From Desulfobacca acetoxidans (GTDB lineage Bacteria; Desulfobacterota; Desulfobaccia; Desulfobaccales; 0-14-0-80-60-11): a DNA stretch of 11,105 bases. Of the stretch, positions 1 through 6,768 are shown in pieces. The notes under the pieces are model-generated. The model was not told the DNA's origin. It saw only the letters and a program-made list of their open reading frames with translations, and made no database searches. Made by a program: the position numbers and the translations under genes. The first letter of the stretch is position 1; each line of letters begins with the position of its first letter. Location: NCBI GenBank assembly GCA_020723225.1, contig DYJG01000041.1, positions 1 to 11,105 of the forward strand. Direction: 5' to 3'.

Positions 1-927
1 GTACCGTTCTCCCTGGCTCTCCACCGCCAACTTGTTCCGGCCGGTTTGGAGGTATTCCTCAAAAGCCGCGGTGATGCTGTCCTGACCTAGTTCCTCCACC
101 CGGACTGGCCTGAGTTTGCCTTGCTCTTCTTTAACGATCCGGGCGGCGTCGGGAAAGGCCACCACCTCATTCTTTTCATTAACAATAAAGGCCAGGCCGT
201 TTTTCCCGATTTTCAAGCTTCTTAAGAAATTGGACATTTCGTCCAACTCAATATCCGTCCCCCAAACGCCCTGGAGTTTTCCCTGATTATCGATCAGGGG
301 GTAGGCCGAAGTGACCGCGGGTTTCTTGTTCCGGAAAAGGATGTACAGATCGGTCCAAAAGTTGGCCCGGTTTGCTTTCGCTCCCAGATACCAGGGACGG
401 TCCCGGGGGTCGTACTTGATATCGCTGGAAGTCTCGGTGCGCTTAACTGTGCAAAAGGGATCGCAATACTTAATGACGTCCCGGGGCGGCGAGGTTTGCC
501 GCTCAATGATGCGCGTCTCGATATTGCCGTCCGGCAGCCGCCAGGACCGGAGGTAGTTCCCCTGCTCGTCCCCCAAAAAAAGCATGCACATCTGGGGATA
601 AGATTTGAGCACTCCCGCAGTATAGAATACCAATTGTTGATGGTCGGCACAGGAGAGGACCCCGGTATTGGCAAGCCTGGCGCTGATCTCCACCACCGTG
701 GAAGCAGGCAGCAGAAAATTGGCGGTTTTCTCCATGACGTTCAAGGTTATTTGATCCATCAGGTCGTCGGCCGACTCCAGGACGATGCCTCGGGTTTGAT
801 AATAATTATAGGAGACGATGGGCAGCACCGTGAGCAGCAGCAGGCCCACGAAAGCCGTGACGATCCGCACGTAAAAACTGTGGCTGCTGAAAATGGAGAG
901 CAGGCCGGGCTTTGGGTTCGCTGACAT
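1..927 (-). CDS. dCache-domain membrane sensor protein, N-terminal part (runs off left edge)
   Basis: The frame is open for 309 codons from an ATG at 927 to the window edge, so the C-terminal output domain is missing. AGGAG lies 6 nt before the ATG. Residues 1-19 are cytoplasmic, about 20-40 form a membrane helix, and the rest is an extracytoplasmic double-Cache region. It is recognised by DPRDRPWY (173-180), SAYPLIDNQGKLQGVWGTDI (207-226) and GKNGLAFIVNEKNEVVAFPD (241-260), which are typical of the two dCache lobes. Such domains bind small ligands outside the inner membrane and signal through HAMP plus a kinase, methyl-accepting, cyclase, GGDEF or HD-GYP domain. Which output applies here cannot be seen; family resemblance makes an adenylate/guanylate cyclase or a kinase plausible. 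It lies 134 nt downstream of the comEA-like gene on the same strand, with a heptamer repeat array between them. Confidence 0.85.
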   Translation of the reverse strand, partial: MSANPKPGLLSIFSSHSFYVRIVTAFVGLLLLTVLPIVSYNYYQTRGIVLESADDLMDQITLNVMEKTANFLLPASTVVEISARLANTGVLSCADHQQLVFYTAGVLKSYPQMCMLFLGDEQGNYLRSWRLPDGNIETRIIERQTSPPRDVIKYCDPFCTVKRTETSSDIKYDPRDRPWYLGAKANRANFWTDLYILFRNKKPAVTSAYPLIDNQGKLQGVWGTDIELDEMSNFLRSLKIGKNGLAFIVNEKNEVVAFPDAARIVKEEQGKLRPVRVEELGQDSITAAFEEYLQTGRNKLAVESQGERY

Positions 928-950
928 TTATGGCTCCTGGGGCCATGTTT

Positions 951-1035
951 GAGTTACGAGTTACGAGTTGCGGGTTGCGGGTTATGAGAGGGGAATCTTA
1001 AACCCGCAACCCGTAACTCGCAACCCGCAACCTGT
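951..1035. repeat. Heptamer array A: inverted pair of 5-unit arms
   Basis: The left arm (951-985) has five 7-bp units of the form GRGTTRC; the right arm (1001-1035) has five units in the reverse orientation, such as AACCCGC and AACTCGC. The spacer is 15 nt (986-1000). The arms can pair over most of their length with a few wobble or mismatched positions. Differences between units are mostly G/A transitions at unit positions 2 and 6. It fills most of the gap between the comEA-like gene and the dCache gene. Two 8-mers of another dispersed-repeat type (TTGGCGTC, TTGGCGTG) follow at 1040-1055. Confidence 0.85.
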
Positions 1036-1061
1036 TGTTTTGGCGTCTTGGCGTGAGGTCT

Positions 1062-1619
1062 CTAATCATTGTCGGCATTTTCCCCAATAACTAAATAAGG
1101 CTTTACCTGGGCCAGCTTCTTCGGGCCGATGCCGGAGACCTGCTCCAGGTCGTCGATCTTTTTAAAGGGACCATGGGCCTGGCGGTAGTCAATGATCCGC
1201 TGCGCCAGGGCCGGGCCGATGCCGGGCAGGGCCTCCAGGTCCCCGGGAGTGGCGCGATTTAGATCCAGGGCCAGGCCCAGGGTCAGGAGTTTGGAGCCGT
1301 CCATGCGGCCCAGGCGGTAGCGGCCATCGCCGCTGACTTCCACCTTGCTGCCGGAGGAGAGTTTGGGGTCCGCCGCTTCCGGTCGGGCGGCGGCGCCGGC
1401 CTGGGCCAGGACTTGAGAGAGGGAAGGGGACGCGGGGAACTCATAAACCCCGGGCCGGGCCGCGGCCCCGGCGACCTCCACATATACGGGATGATCCAGG
1501 TTTCCAGTCGGGGGAGGGGAGGGGGGGAGGCCGAAGTTCCCCCGCCAGGCCCAGATTAGCAACAGCCCGGCCCCCAGGAGCAGGCTGACGCCCAGTTGGG
1601 TGCGGCTGAAATGAGGCAT
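1062..1619 (-). CDS. ComEA-like SLBB / helix-hairpin-helix DNA-binding protein
   Basis: This 185-residue protein has the ComEA layout. A single membrane helix spans about 9-25, followed by a Pro-rich linker. An SLBB-type domain begins at VYVEVAGAAARPGVYEF (45-61), and a C-terminal double helix-hairpin-helix DNA-binding domain covers about 118-177, with hairpins LPGIGPALAQ (131-140) and VSGIGPKKLA (161-170). ComEA proteins bind incoming double-stranded DNA in the periplasm or at the membrane for natural transformation, and the N-terminal anchor with outward DNA-binding domain fits that. No other competence gene is visible here, so a role in transformation is an inference from the family. The start is uncertain: no purine-rich ribosome binding site precedes the ATG at 1619, but a later start would remove the membrane helix. 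Upstream lies repeat element B, which fills the gap to cimA. Confidence 0.85.
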   Translation of the reverse strand: MPHFSRTQLGVSLLLGAGLLLIWAWRGNFGLPPSPPPTGNLDHPVYVEVAGAAARPGVYEFPASPSLSQVLAQAGAAARPEAADPKLSSGSKVEVSGDGRYRLGRMDGSKLLTLGLALDLNRATPGDLEALPGIGPALAQRIIDYRQAHGPFKKIDDLEQVSGIGPKKLAQVKPYLVIGENADND

Positions 1620-1624
1620 AAGTT

Positions 1625-1759
1625 AAGGGGAAAAGGTTAAAAGGGGAAGTGGGAAAAGGTTGCGAGTTGCGGGTTACGGGTTGCGGGTTATAAAAGGTGA
1701 TCCTTTAACTCGCAACTCGCAACTCGCAACCCGCAACCCATACGCACCCTTTTCCCCTT
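1625..1759. repeat. Heptamer element B: nested inverted repeat filling the cimA-comEA gap
   Basis: A perfect 12-bp outer inverted repeat (AAGGGGAAAAGG at 1625-1636, its complement at 1748-1759) encloses two heptamer arms. The left arm (1657-1691) has five units of GRGTTRC type and the right arm (1707-1741) five reverse units such as AACTCGC. The 15-nt spacer (1692-1706) contains an AAAGG/CCTTT mini-stem. The arms pair over nearly 35 bp allowing G-T wobble. The outer arm abuts the cimA stop codon (1760-1762) on one side and the element ends 5 nt from the comEA start on the other, so it occupies almost the whole gap. It could act as a transcript-processing or attenuation hairpin between the two genes; this is inference, and there is no clean U-tract terminator. 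Confidence 0.85.
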
Positions 1760-3418
1760 TTATTTGCCGGACTTCTGCTCGTCCTTAAACAGCTTATAAT
1801 TGATGCCGTCCACCAGCGCCTGCCACGACGCCTCGATGATGTCCGTGGCCACGCCCACCGTGCCCCACCAGTCGTGGGCGTCCCGGGATTCGATATTCAC
1901 CCGGACCTTGGCGCCGGTGCCGCTCATACCGGGCAGGACCCGCACCTTGTAATCCTCCAGGCGCATTTCGGTGAGGCGGGGGTAGAAGCGCACCAGGGCT
2001 TTTAAAAGAGCGTTGTACAGGGCGTCCACCGGGCCGTTGCCCAGGGCTGCGGTGTGGACTTCATGGAGCCCCACTTTCACCCGGATGCTGGCCTCCGGAA
2101 CGGGGGGCAGGTCATCCCCCACTTTCTGGTCGATGACCCGGTAGCCCAGGAGTTTGAAGAATTCCTTATAATACCCCCCCAGGGCCGCCATCAGCAACAG
2201 CGCCAGGGAGGCGTCCGCAGTCTCGAACTGGTAGCCCTGGGACTCAAGTTCTTTAACCTTTTCCAGGGCCACCTTGATGCTGCTCTCCGCGGGGGGGAGC
2301 TTGCCGCCCAGATTAAGGAGTTCGTCCAGCTTCTTCAAGGCCGCCTGCACCGCACGGTCGTGGGCATGGGCCTCCAGGCCGAGTTCCTGGGCCTTGAGCA
2401 GGATGTTCCCCCGGCCCGAGAGGTCGGAGACTGGGATGGCCCGGACGTTGCCCACGGCCTCCGGGGTGATATGCTCATAGGCCTTGGGGTTGCGCTTCAC
2501 CGCCGCGGCGTGCACCCCGCCTTTGTGGGCAAACGCGCTCTGGCCCACGTACGGCTGGTAGCGGTTGGGATGGATGTTGGCCAGCTCGTAGACAAACCGG
2601 GACAACTCCGTCATCCGCTTGAGGCTGTCGTCACTGAGGCAATCGAGGCCCAGTTTCAGTTTCAGCGCGGGGATGATGGAAACGAGATTGGCATTGCCGC
2701 AGCGCTCCCCGAAGCCGTTGATGGTGCCCTGGACCTGGTCGCAGCCCAGCTCCACCGCGGCCAGGGAGTTGGCCACGGCCAGTTCCGAATCGTTGTGGGC
2801 GTGGATGCCCAGGGGGGTTTTGCGGAAGCGCTTTTTTACCGCCTTGATGATCTCCGCCAGCTCCGAGGTCAGGGTGCCGCCGTTGGTGTCGCAGAGCACC
2901 AAGACATCGGCGCCACCGTCTAACGCCGCCTCCAGGGTTTTCAGCGCATAATCCTGGTTTTCCTTAAACGCGTCGAAAAAATGCTCTGCATCGTAAAAGA
3001 GTTCTTCGGCCTTAGGTTTGAGGTAGGCCAGGGAGCCGGTGATGAGCTCCAGGTTGCGTTCCAGGGTGGTCTGCAGAATCTCTTTTACTTGAAAAATAGA
3101 GGACTTCCCGAAGATGGTCATCACCGGGGCCCGGCTGATGAGCAGTTCCTGGAAAACGGGATCGGAATCCGGCGGCCGGTCCTTGTGGTGGGTGCTGCCG
3201 AACGCGGCGACGCGGGTCTGCCCCAAGTTGTAGTTGCGGATTTCCTCGAAGAATTCTTCGTCCTTGGGATTGGACCCGGGCCAGCCGCCTTCGATGTAGT
3301 GGAACCCCAGCTCCGCCAGCTTCCGGGCAATGCGGATCTTATCGGCCAAAGAGAGATTGAAATACTCGGCCTGGGTGCCGTCCCGGAGGGTGGTGTCGTA
3401 GATCTTTACCTGGCGCAT
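1760..3418 (-). CDS. cimA: (R)-citramalate synthase
   Basis: This enzyme condenses pyruvate with acetyl-CoA to (R)-citramalate, the first step of the threonine-independent route to isoleucine. From the chosen ATG the protein has 552 residues, usual for the long CimA family. The catalytic TIM barrel carries DTTLRDGTQ (8-16), the metal-binding HAHND (206-210) and NGFGERCGNANL (234-245); SAFAHKGGVH (294-303) lies in the linker region, and about 400-545 is the LeuA-type allosteric domain where isoleucine would bind. The start at 3418 is preferred because AGG of ACGAGG lies about 7 nt upstream. A longer frame from GTG 3451 would add 11 residues encoded partly by the hairpin at 3436-3452. It follows lysC by 41 nt and is probably co-transcribed. 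2-Isopropylmalate and homocitrate synthases share the fold, but the overall sequence pattern favours CimA. Confidence 0.93.
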   Translation of the reverse strand: MRQVKIYDTTLRDGTQAEYFNLSLADKIRIARKLAELGFHYIEGGWPGSNPKDEEFFEEIRNYNLGQTRVAAFGSTHHKDRPPDSDPVFQELLISRAPVMTIFGKSSIFQVKEILQTTLERNLELITGSLAYLKPKAEELFYDAEHFFDAFKENQDYALKTLEAALDGGADVLVLCDTNGGTLTSELAEIIKAVKKRFRKTPLGIHAHNDSELAVANSLAAVELGCDQVQGTINGFGERCGNANLVSIIPALKLKLGLDCLSDDSLKRMTELSRFVYELANIHPNRYQPYVGQSAFAHKGGVHAAAVKRNPKAYEHITPEAVGNVRAIPVSDLSGRGNILLKAQELGLEAHAHDRAVQAALKKLDELLNLGGKLPPAESSIKVALEKVKELESQGYQFETADASLALLLMAALGGYYKEFFKLLGYRVIDQKVGDDLPPVPEASIRVKVGLHEVHTAALGNGPVDALYNALLKALVRFYPRLTEMRLEDYKVRVLPGMSGTGAKVRVNIESRDAHDWWGTVGVATDIIEASWQALVDGINYKLFKDEQKSGK

Positions 3419-3435
3419 GGGGGACCTCGTTGTAG

Positions 3436-3452
3436 GGTGCGTCTCACGCACC
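3436..3452. repeat. Perfect short hairpin repeat (REP-like) between lysC and cimA
   Basis: GGTGCGT, a 3-nt loop, then ACGCACC: a 7-bp perfect stem within GTAGGGTGCGTCTCACGCAC. GTAGGGTGCG...CGCACC palindromes are a familiar dispersed intergenic repeat type in bacteria. It lies in the 41-nt gap between the lysC stop and the cimA start, 18 nt before the cimA ATG. It might modulate coupling or mRNA stability between the two genes. Confidence 0.7.
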
Positions 3453-3459
3453 AGTTTGG

Positions 3460-4692
3460 CTATTTCTTCTTCGGCGTTGGCTGGTCCAGGCCGAAGGCGT
3501 CGTGGAGGACGCGTACGGCCAACTCCCCGTATTTATCTTCGATGATGCAGGAAATTTTGATCTCCGAGGTGCTGATCATCAAAATATTGATGCCCGCGGC
3601 CGACAGGGCATCGAACATGCGCGCGGCGATGCCTGCGTTGTTGCGCATGCCCACGCCGATGATGGAAACCTTGGCGATGTTTTCGTCGCTGAGCACCTGC
3701 TGGGCCCCAACTTCCCTGGCCACGGGGCCCACCAACTCCAGGGTCTTGTTCAGGTCGCCTTTGGGCACGGTAAAGGTGAGATCGGTGTAACCGTCGATGC
3801 TGGTGTTCTGAATGATCATATCCACCACGATGTTGGCCTCCGCCACCGGCTTAAAGAGACGCACGGCGATGCCGGGGCGGTCGGGCACGCGAGTGATGGT
3901 GACCCGGGCGTCGAGCTTGCTGAAGGCCACGCCGGATACCGGGATTGCTTCCATTTCTTCGTCCTCCGCGGTTACCAGAGTTCCAGGATGGGTGGTGAAA
4001 GTGGAGCGGACCCGCAGGGGCACGTTATAACGCTTGGCAAAGCCCACGGAGCGGATCTCCAGGACCTTGGCCCCCAGGGAAGCCATTTCCAGCATCTCGT
4101 CATAGGAGATGCGGTCCAGGCGCCGGGCCTTATCACAGATGCGGGGATCGGTGGTATAAACCCCGTCCACGTCCGTAAAGATTTCGCAGAGATCGGCCTT
4201 CAGGGCCGCGGCGATGGCCACCGCGGTGGTGTCCGAGCCGCCCCGGCCCAAGGTGGTGATGTTGCCCACCTCATCCACACCCTGGAACCCGGCCACAGTG
4301 ACCACCCGGTTCTTTTTCAATTCTTCCTTGATCCGGGCGGTGTCGATGCCGATGATCCGGGCCCGGCCGTAGCTGCGGTCCGTATAAATCCGGGCCTGGT
4401 GGCTTAAGAGCGATGCGGCCGGCACTCCCTGGCCCCGGAGAAACATGCTGAATAAGGAGACCGTAACCTGCTCGCCGGTGGCCAGCAGCACGTCCAATTC
4501 CCGGGGATCGGGGTCGTCGGCCAACTCCTTGGCCAGATTGATGAGGCGGTCCGTCTCCCCGGACATGGCCGACAAGACCACCACCATCTTATGGCCGTCA
4601 CACCAATTCTTGACAACCCGGTTGGCCACGTTAGCGATGCGGTCGGGCCCGGCCACTGAGGTGCCGCCGTATTTTTGTACGATGAGGGGCAA
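3460..4692 (-). CDS. lysC: Aspartate kinase (ACT-domain regulated, monofunctional)
   Basis: It phosphorylates aspartate to 4-aspartyl phosphate, the entry step to lysine, methionine, threonine and diaminopimelate. The 410-residue protein has the kinase domain with KYGGTSV (7-13), GRGGSDTTA (149-157) and FTDVDGVYTTDPR (172-184), then two ACT domains (about 264-333 and 341-405) carrying the effector-site segment SEIKISCI (376-383). The length matches the alpha subunit of Bacillus-type lysine-sensitive kinases. The start is TTG at 4692: an in-frame TGA lies two codons upstream (4699-4701), GGAG lies about 9 nt before, and only this start keeps the N-terminal KYGGTSV strand. An internal start at 3954 could give a separate beta subunit. 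I see no lysine riboswitch in the roughly 190-nt leader. cimA follows in the same orientation. Confidence 0.96.
   Translation of the reverse strand: MPLIVQKYGGTSVAGPDRIANVANRVVKNWCDGHKMVVVLSAMSGETDRLINLAKELADDPDPRELDVLLATGEQVTVSLFSMFLRGQGVPAASLLSHQARIYTDRSYGRARIIGIDTARIKEELKKNRVVTVAGFQGVDEVGNITTLGRGGSDTTAVAIAAALKADLCEIFTDVDGVYTTDPRICDKARRLDRISYDEMLEMASLGAKVLEIRSVGFAKRYNVPLRVRSTFTTHPGTLVTAEDEEMEAIPVSGVAFSKLDARVTITRVPDRPGIAVRLFKPVAEANIVVDMIIQNTSIDGYTDLTFTVPKGDLNKTLELVGPVAREVGAQQVLSDENIAKVSIIGVGMRNNAGIAARMFDALSAAGINILMISTSEIKISCIIEDKYGELAVRVLHDAFGLDQPTPKKK
3952..3967 (-). promoter_or_regulatory. Internal ribosome binding site and ATG in lysC (possible beta-subunit start)
   Basis: Inside lysC, GGAGG (3963-3967) lies 8 nt before an in-frame ATG (Met247 of the kinase). 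Translation from here would give residues 247-410, 164 residues consisting of the two ACT domains. In Bacillus subtilis and Corynebacterium the beta subunit of this enzyme is made from just such an in-frame internal start at almost the same place. The site is seen directly; its use here is inferred. Confidence 0.6.
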
Positions 4693-4856
4693 GTATTTTC
4701 ACTCCAGAGGTTTTTTAAAACACTAAATATACATTACTTCAAAACGGAAAAAAAGGAAATAACCGGGAAAACTCGAGTGGGGAAGGGAATTGCGAGTGCA
4801 GGGAAAAGCGGCTATTAGCGGTTTGTCTCTAAGCCGGGCTGGGGGAGAGGAAAAAA

Positions 4857-4884
4857 CTTGGAACTCGGAACCGGGAACTCGGAA
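4857..4884. repeat. Heptamer array C, abutting a PilZ stop codon
   Basis: Four 7-bp units of type CTCGGAA (reverse complement TTCCGAG) run from 4857 to 4884 and end exactly at the stop codon of the PilZ gene (4885-4887, read as TAG on the minus strand). The stop codon plus the following bases itself fits the pattern (TAGTTCC). No second, inverted arm is visible. The 164 nt between this array and lysC hold no other feature that I can support. Confidence 0.8.
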
Positions 4885-5214
4885 CTATTCTCTGAGCATG
4901 CCGTTGCGACCCAATTGGTCGATTTGCCAATTGGTATTGAAGAATTGCAGGCCCATCTGGTAACGGCCCGGCGACTCAACCAGAGGCCTTACCCAGACCA
5001 CTGCGCCCGCTACCCGGGTTTCCTGATGCAGGGCCGGCAAAAAGAAACTGACATCCACCGGAATTTTGGGCGAAAGAGGAGTGGGAGACTCCAATCTGGC
5101 CCCCAGCGCGCTGAGATCCTTCACAAAGGTGTCGGCCACCGGCTTCCCGTTGATGGCTTTAACTTCATAATTTACTGTATAGCGCTGGGCCCGGCGGGTA
5201 ACCCTCTGTTTCAT
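4885..5214 (-). CDS. Small PilZ-domain protein (c-di-GMP binding), copy 1
   Basis: From ATG 5214 the protein has 109 residues and is little more than one PilZ domain. The c-di-GMP binding signature is complete: RxxxR at Arg7-Arg11 (RRAQR) and DxSxxG at Asp33-Gly38 (DLSALG), followed by the beta-barrel with WVRPLV and YQMGLQF. PilZ proteins bind cyclic di-GMP and act as adaptors on motility, polysaccharide or other outputs; no partner is identifiable here. Start choice is weak: the frame continues to TTG 5265, which would add 17 residues, and neither start has a recognisable ribosome binding site. The ATG is preferred because it lies just ahead of the domain. The gene is divergent from folD across an AT-rich stretch, and its stop codon touches heptamer array C. 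Confidence 0.82.
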   Translation of the reverse strand: MKQRVTRRAQRYTVNYEVKAINGKPVADTFVKDLSALGARLESPTPLSPKIPVDVSFFLPALHQETRVAGAVVWVRPLVESPGRYQMGLQFFNTNWQIDQLGRNGMLRE

Positions 5215-5318
5215 ATATAAATAATCGGCATCATTAGCGCACAAGTTCAATATGGCCTGGAACAAAAATATATTTCTCGGGATATTTGGACATTATGAAC
5301 GTGGGGTAAATTTTTAGA

Positions 5319-5348
5319 TTGACGCTCCAGAAATATTAGTGGTAATAA
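5319..5348 (+). promoter_or_regulatory. Sigma70-type promoter for folD
   Basis: TTGACG (5319-5324), an 18-nt spacer and TAATAA (5343-5348) form a plausible housekeeping promoter in an AT-rich stretch. Transcription would begin near 5355, giving a leader of about 28 nt that contains the ribosome binding site AAGGAGG (5368-5374). Confidence 0.6.
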
Positions 5349-5382
5349 AAGAAAAAAATCACAAGTGAAGGAGGCCGGTCAA

Positions 5383-6285
5383 ATGGCTGCGACTTTGATC
5401 AAAGGGGCAGAGGTAGCCGCCCAGATTCGCGAGGAATTGAAGAAAGAGGTGGAAGAACTCAAGGCCAAACACGGTATCACCCCGGGACTGGTCACCATCC
5501 TGGTGGGGGAAGACCCCGGGTCCGTGAGCTACGTCACCGCCAAGCAGAAGACCGCCCACGAACTGGGCTTCTACTCCGTCCAGGACAACCAATCGCCGGA
5601 CATCACCGAAGCTGCGCTGCTGGGGTTGCTGGACAAGTACAACAAGGATCCCAAGATCCACGGCATCCTTGTGCAGTTGCCGCTCCCCAAACACATCGAC
5701 TCCAACAAGGTGCTCTACGGCATCAATCCCGACAAAGACGTGGACGCCTTCCATCCGGTGAACGTGGGCCGCATTCTGATCGGCAATTACGCGTTCCTGC
5801 CCTGCACCCCCGCGGGCTGCCAGGAATTGATCAACCGCTCCTACGGCGACCCCAAGGGTAAGGAAGTGGTGGTGGTGGGCCGCTCCAACATCGTGGGCAA
5901 ACCCATGGTGGCCATCATGATCCAGAAGCTGCCCGGCGCCAACTCCACCGTCACCTGCGTGCACACCGGCACCCCCAAAGACAAGATGATCGAACACTGC
6001 AAGCGGGCGGACATCCTCATCGTGGCCGCGGGCGTGCCCAAATACGTTCAGGCTGACTGGGTGAAACCCGGCGCGTGCGTCATCGACGTGGGCGTCAACC
6101 GCATCGGCAAGAGCGAAAAGACCGGCAAAGCCATTTTGGCCGGGGACGTGGACTTCGAGACCGTGAAAGAGGTGGCCTCTTTCATCACCCCGGTGCCCGG
6201 CGGCGTGGGCCCCATGACCATCACCATGCTCATGAAAAACACGGTCATGGCCGCCAAACTGGCCGCGGGATTGGTGAAGCTGTAG
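5383..6285 (+). CDS. folD: Bifunctional methylenetetrahydrofolate dehydrogenase / methenyltetrahydrofolate cyclohydrolase
   Basis: FolD interconverts 5,10-methylene-, 5,10-methenyl- and 10-formyl-tetrahydrofolate in the cytoplasm, supplying formyl groups for purines and, in acetogenic or sulfate-reducing anaerobes, working in the methyl branch of the Wood-Ljungdahl pathway. The 300-residue protein has every expected element: catalytic Tyr50 and Lys54 (YVTAK), Gln98 in VQLPLP, Asp121 in KDVDAFHP, the dinucleotide loop GRSNIVGKP (166-174) and PVPGGVGPMT (270-279). These positions match the usual E. coli numbering. The start is ATG 5383, with AAGGAGG 8 nt upstream; an in-frame GTG at 5365 lies before that ribosome binding site and is rejected. 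The gene stands alone on the plus strand, with a promoter upstream and a terminator 42 nt after the stop. Confidence 0.97.
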   Translation: MAATLIKGAEVAAQIREELKKEVEELKAKHGITPGLVTILVGEDPGSVSYVTAKQKTAHELGFYSVQDNQSPDITEAALLGLLDKYNKDPKIHGILVQLPLPKHIDSNKVLYGINPDKDVDAFHPVNVGRILIGNYAFLPCTPAGCQELINRSYGDPKGKEVVVVGRSNIVGKPMVAIMIQKLPGANSTVTCVHTGTPKDKMIEHCKRADILIVAAGVPKYVQADWVKPGACVIDVGVNRIGKSEKTGKAILAGDVDFETVKEVASFITPVPGGVGPMTITMLMKNTVMAAKLAAGLVKL

Positions 6286-6326
6286 ATTTCTGGATATAAA
6301 AAATCTATGGTGATTAAGGGAATTTT

Positions 6327-6361
6327 GGGGTTAAGGGCTGGCGTCCTTAACCCCAGTTTTT
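6327..6361 (+). terminator. Rho-independent terminator of folD
   Basis: A perfect 10-bp stem (GGGGTTAAGG at 6327-6336, CCTTAACCCC at 6345-6354) with an 8-nt loop is followed by AG and five T (6357-6361). On the opposite strand the hairpin is followed by only AAAATT, so it works for folD rather than for the convergent module. Confidence 0.9.
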
Positions 6362-6420
6362 GGGAACAGCAAAAGGAGAGATAATCGAGAGAAGGATTTT
6401 GTGTGACCTCCTTTATTTAT

Positions 6421-6759
6421 TCACAGAAATTCCAATCTGTTTCTCGTATCCTCCCGACTCCAACGCTGCAAAAACCGCAGGATTCTTTGCATGGTTTCCC
6501 GGAAAGGAGCTTGTTTGGTGACCATAATACCCCAATGCTCTTGCCCGGCCTGAACCCATCGGTTGTGTAACAAAACAAAATCTTTCACATTAAAAGAGAA
6601 AAGAGACCTTTCCTGGGAGACTGCGCTGGCAAGTTGTTCCTGGTCTGTGCGGCCTTTGAACTCCAGTTCCTGGGCGTGCACCACATCAAAACCGCGTCGG
6701 CGCAAGGCAGGGGCCAAGCCCGCATGCACATCTTCATCCAAAAAAAGCCGGATTTTCAT
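6421..6759 (-). CDS. DUF5615 PIN-like protein (probable toxin)
   Basis: This 112-residue protein matches the DUF5615 PIN-like pattern: N-terminal strand with clustered acids FLDEDV (6-11), RRRGFDVVHAQEL (20-32), an acidic position in GRTDQEQLASAV (36-47), and SFNVKDFVLLHNRW (55-68), where family members usually have RDxDF. The conserved acids Asp8, Asp10, Asp39 and Asp60 would form a metal-dependent nuclease centre as in VapC-like PIN domains. Asn57 replaces the usual Asp, which may be neutral or may weaken activity. The gene starts 9 nt after the DUF433 stop, without a clear ribosome binding site, suggesting coupled translation from the antitoxin-like gene. Toxin function is known only by association for this family and has not been shown here. 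Confidence 0.83.
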   Translation of the reverse strand: MKIRLFLDEDVHAGLAPALRRRGFDVVHAQELEFKGRTDQEQLASAVSQERSLFSFNVKDFVLLHNRWVQAGQEHWGIMVTKQAPFRETMQRILRFLQRWSREDTRNRLEFL

Positions 6760-6768
6760 GAAAGACCG

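Noticed and set aside
951..1741. CRISPR array
   Set aside because: Units are 7 bp and contiguous with no unique spacers; there are no cas genes in the window.
3419..3451. Upstream GTG start for cimA
   Set aside because: The extra 11 codons are partly encoded by the hairpin repeat and a ribosome binding site precedes the internal ATG instead.
2054..3790. Long open frames on the plus strand opposite cimA and the lysC end
   Set aside because: They are antisense to well-supported enzymes, contain no recognisable domain, and are explained by the high GC of third codon positions in the real genes.
3502..4407. 301-codon plus-strand open frame opposite lysC
   Set aside because: Composition is His/Gly/Asp-rich as expected from a reverse-complement shadow, and the minus-strand kinase is unmistakable.
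4693..4884. Lysine riboswitch or leader-peptide attenuator upstream of lysC
   Set aside because: No L-box core motifs, no terminator hairpin before the start and no Lys- or Thr-rich short frame were seen; part of the stretch is array C.
4858..5220. Plus-strand open frame beginning MELGTGNSELF
   Set aside because: Its start is the translated heptamer array C and the rest is antisense to the PilZ gene.
5359..5997. 212-codon minus-strand open frame opposite folD
   Set aside because: FolD on the plus strand has all catalytic motifs, a promoter and a ribosome binding site; the antisense frame has none.
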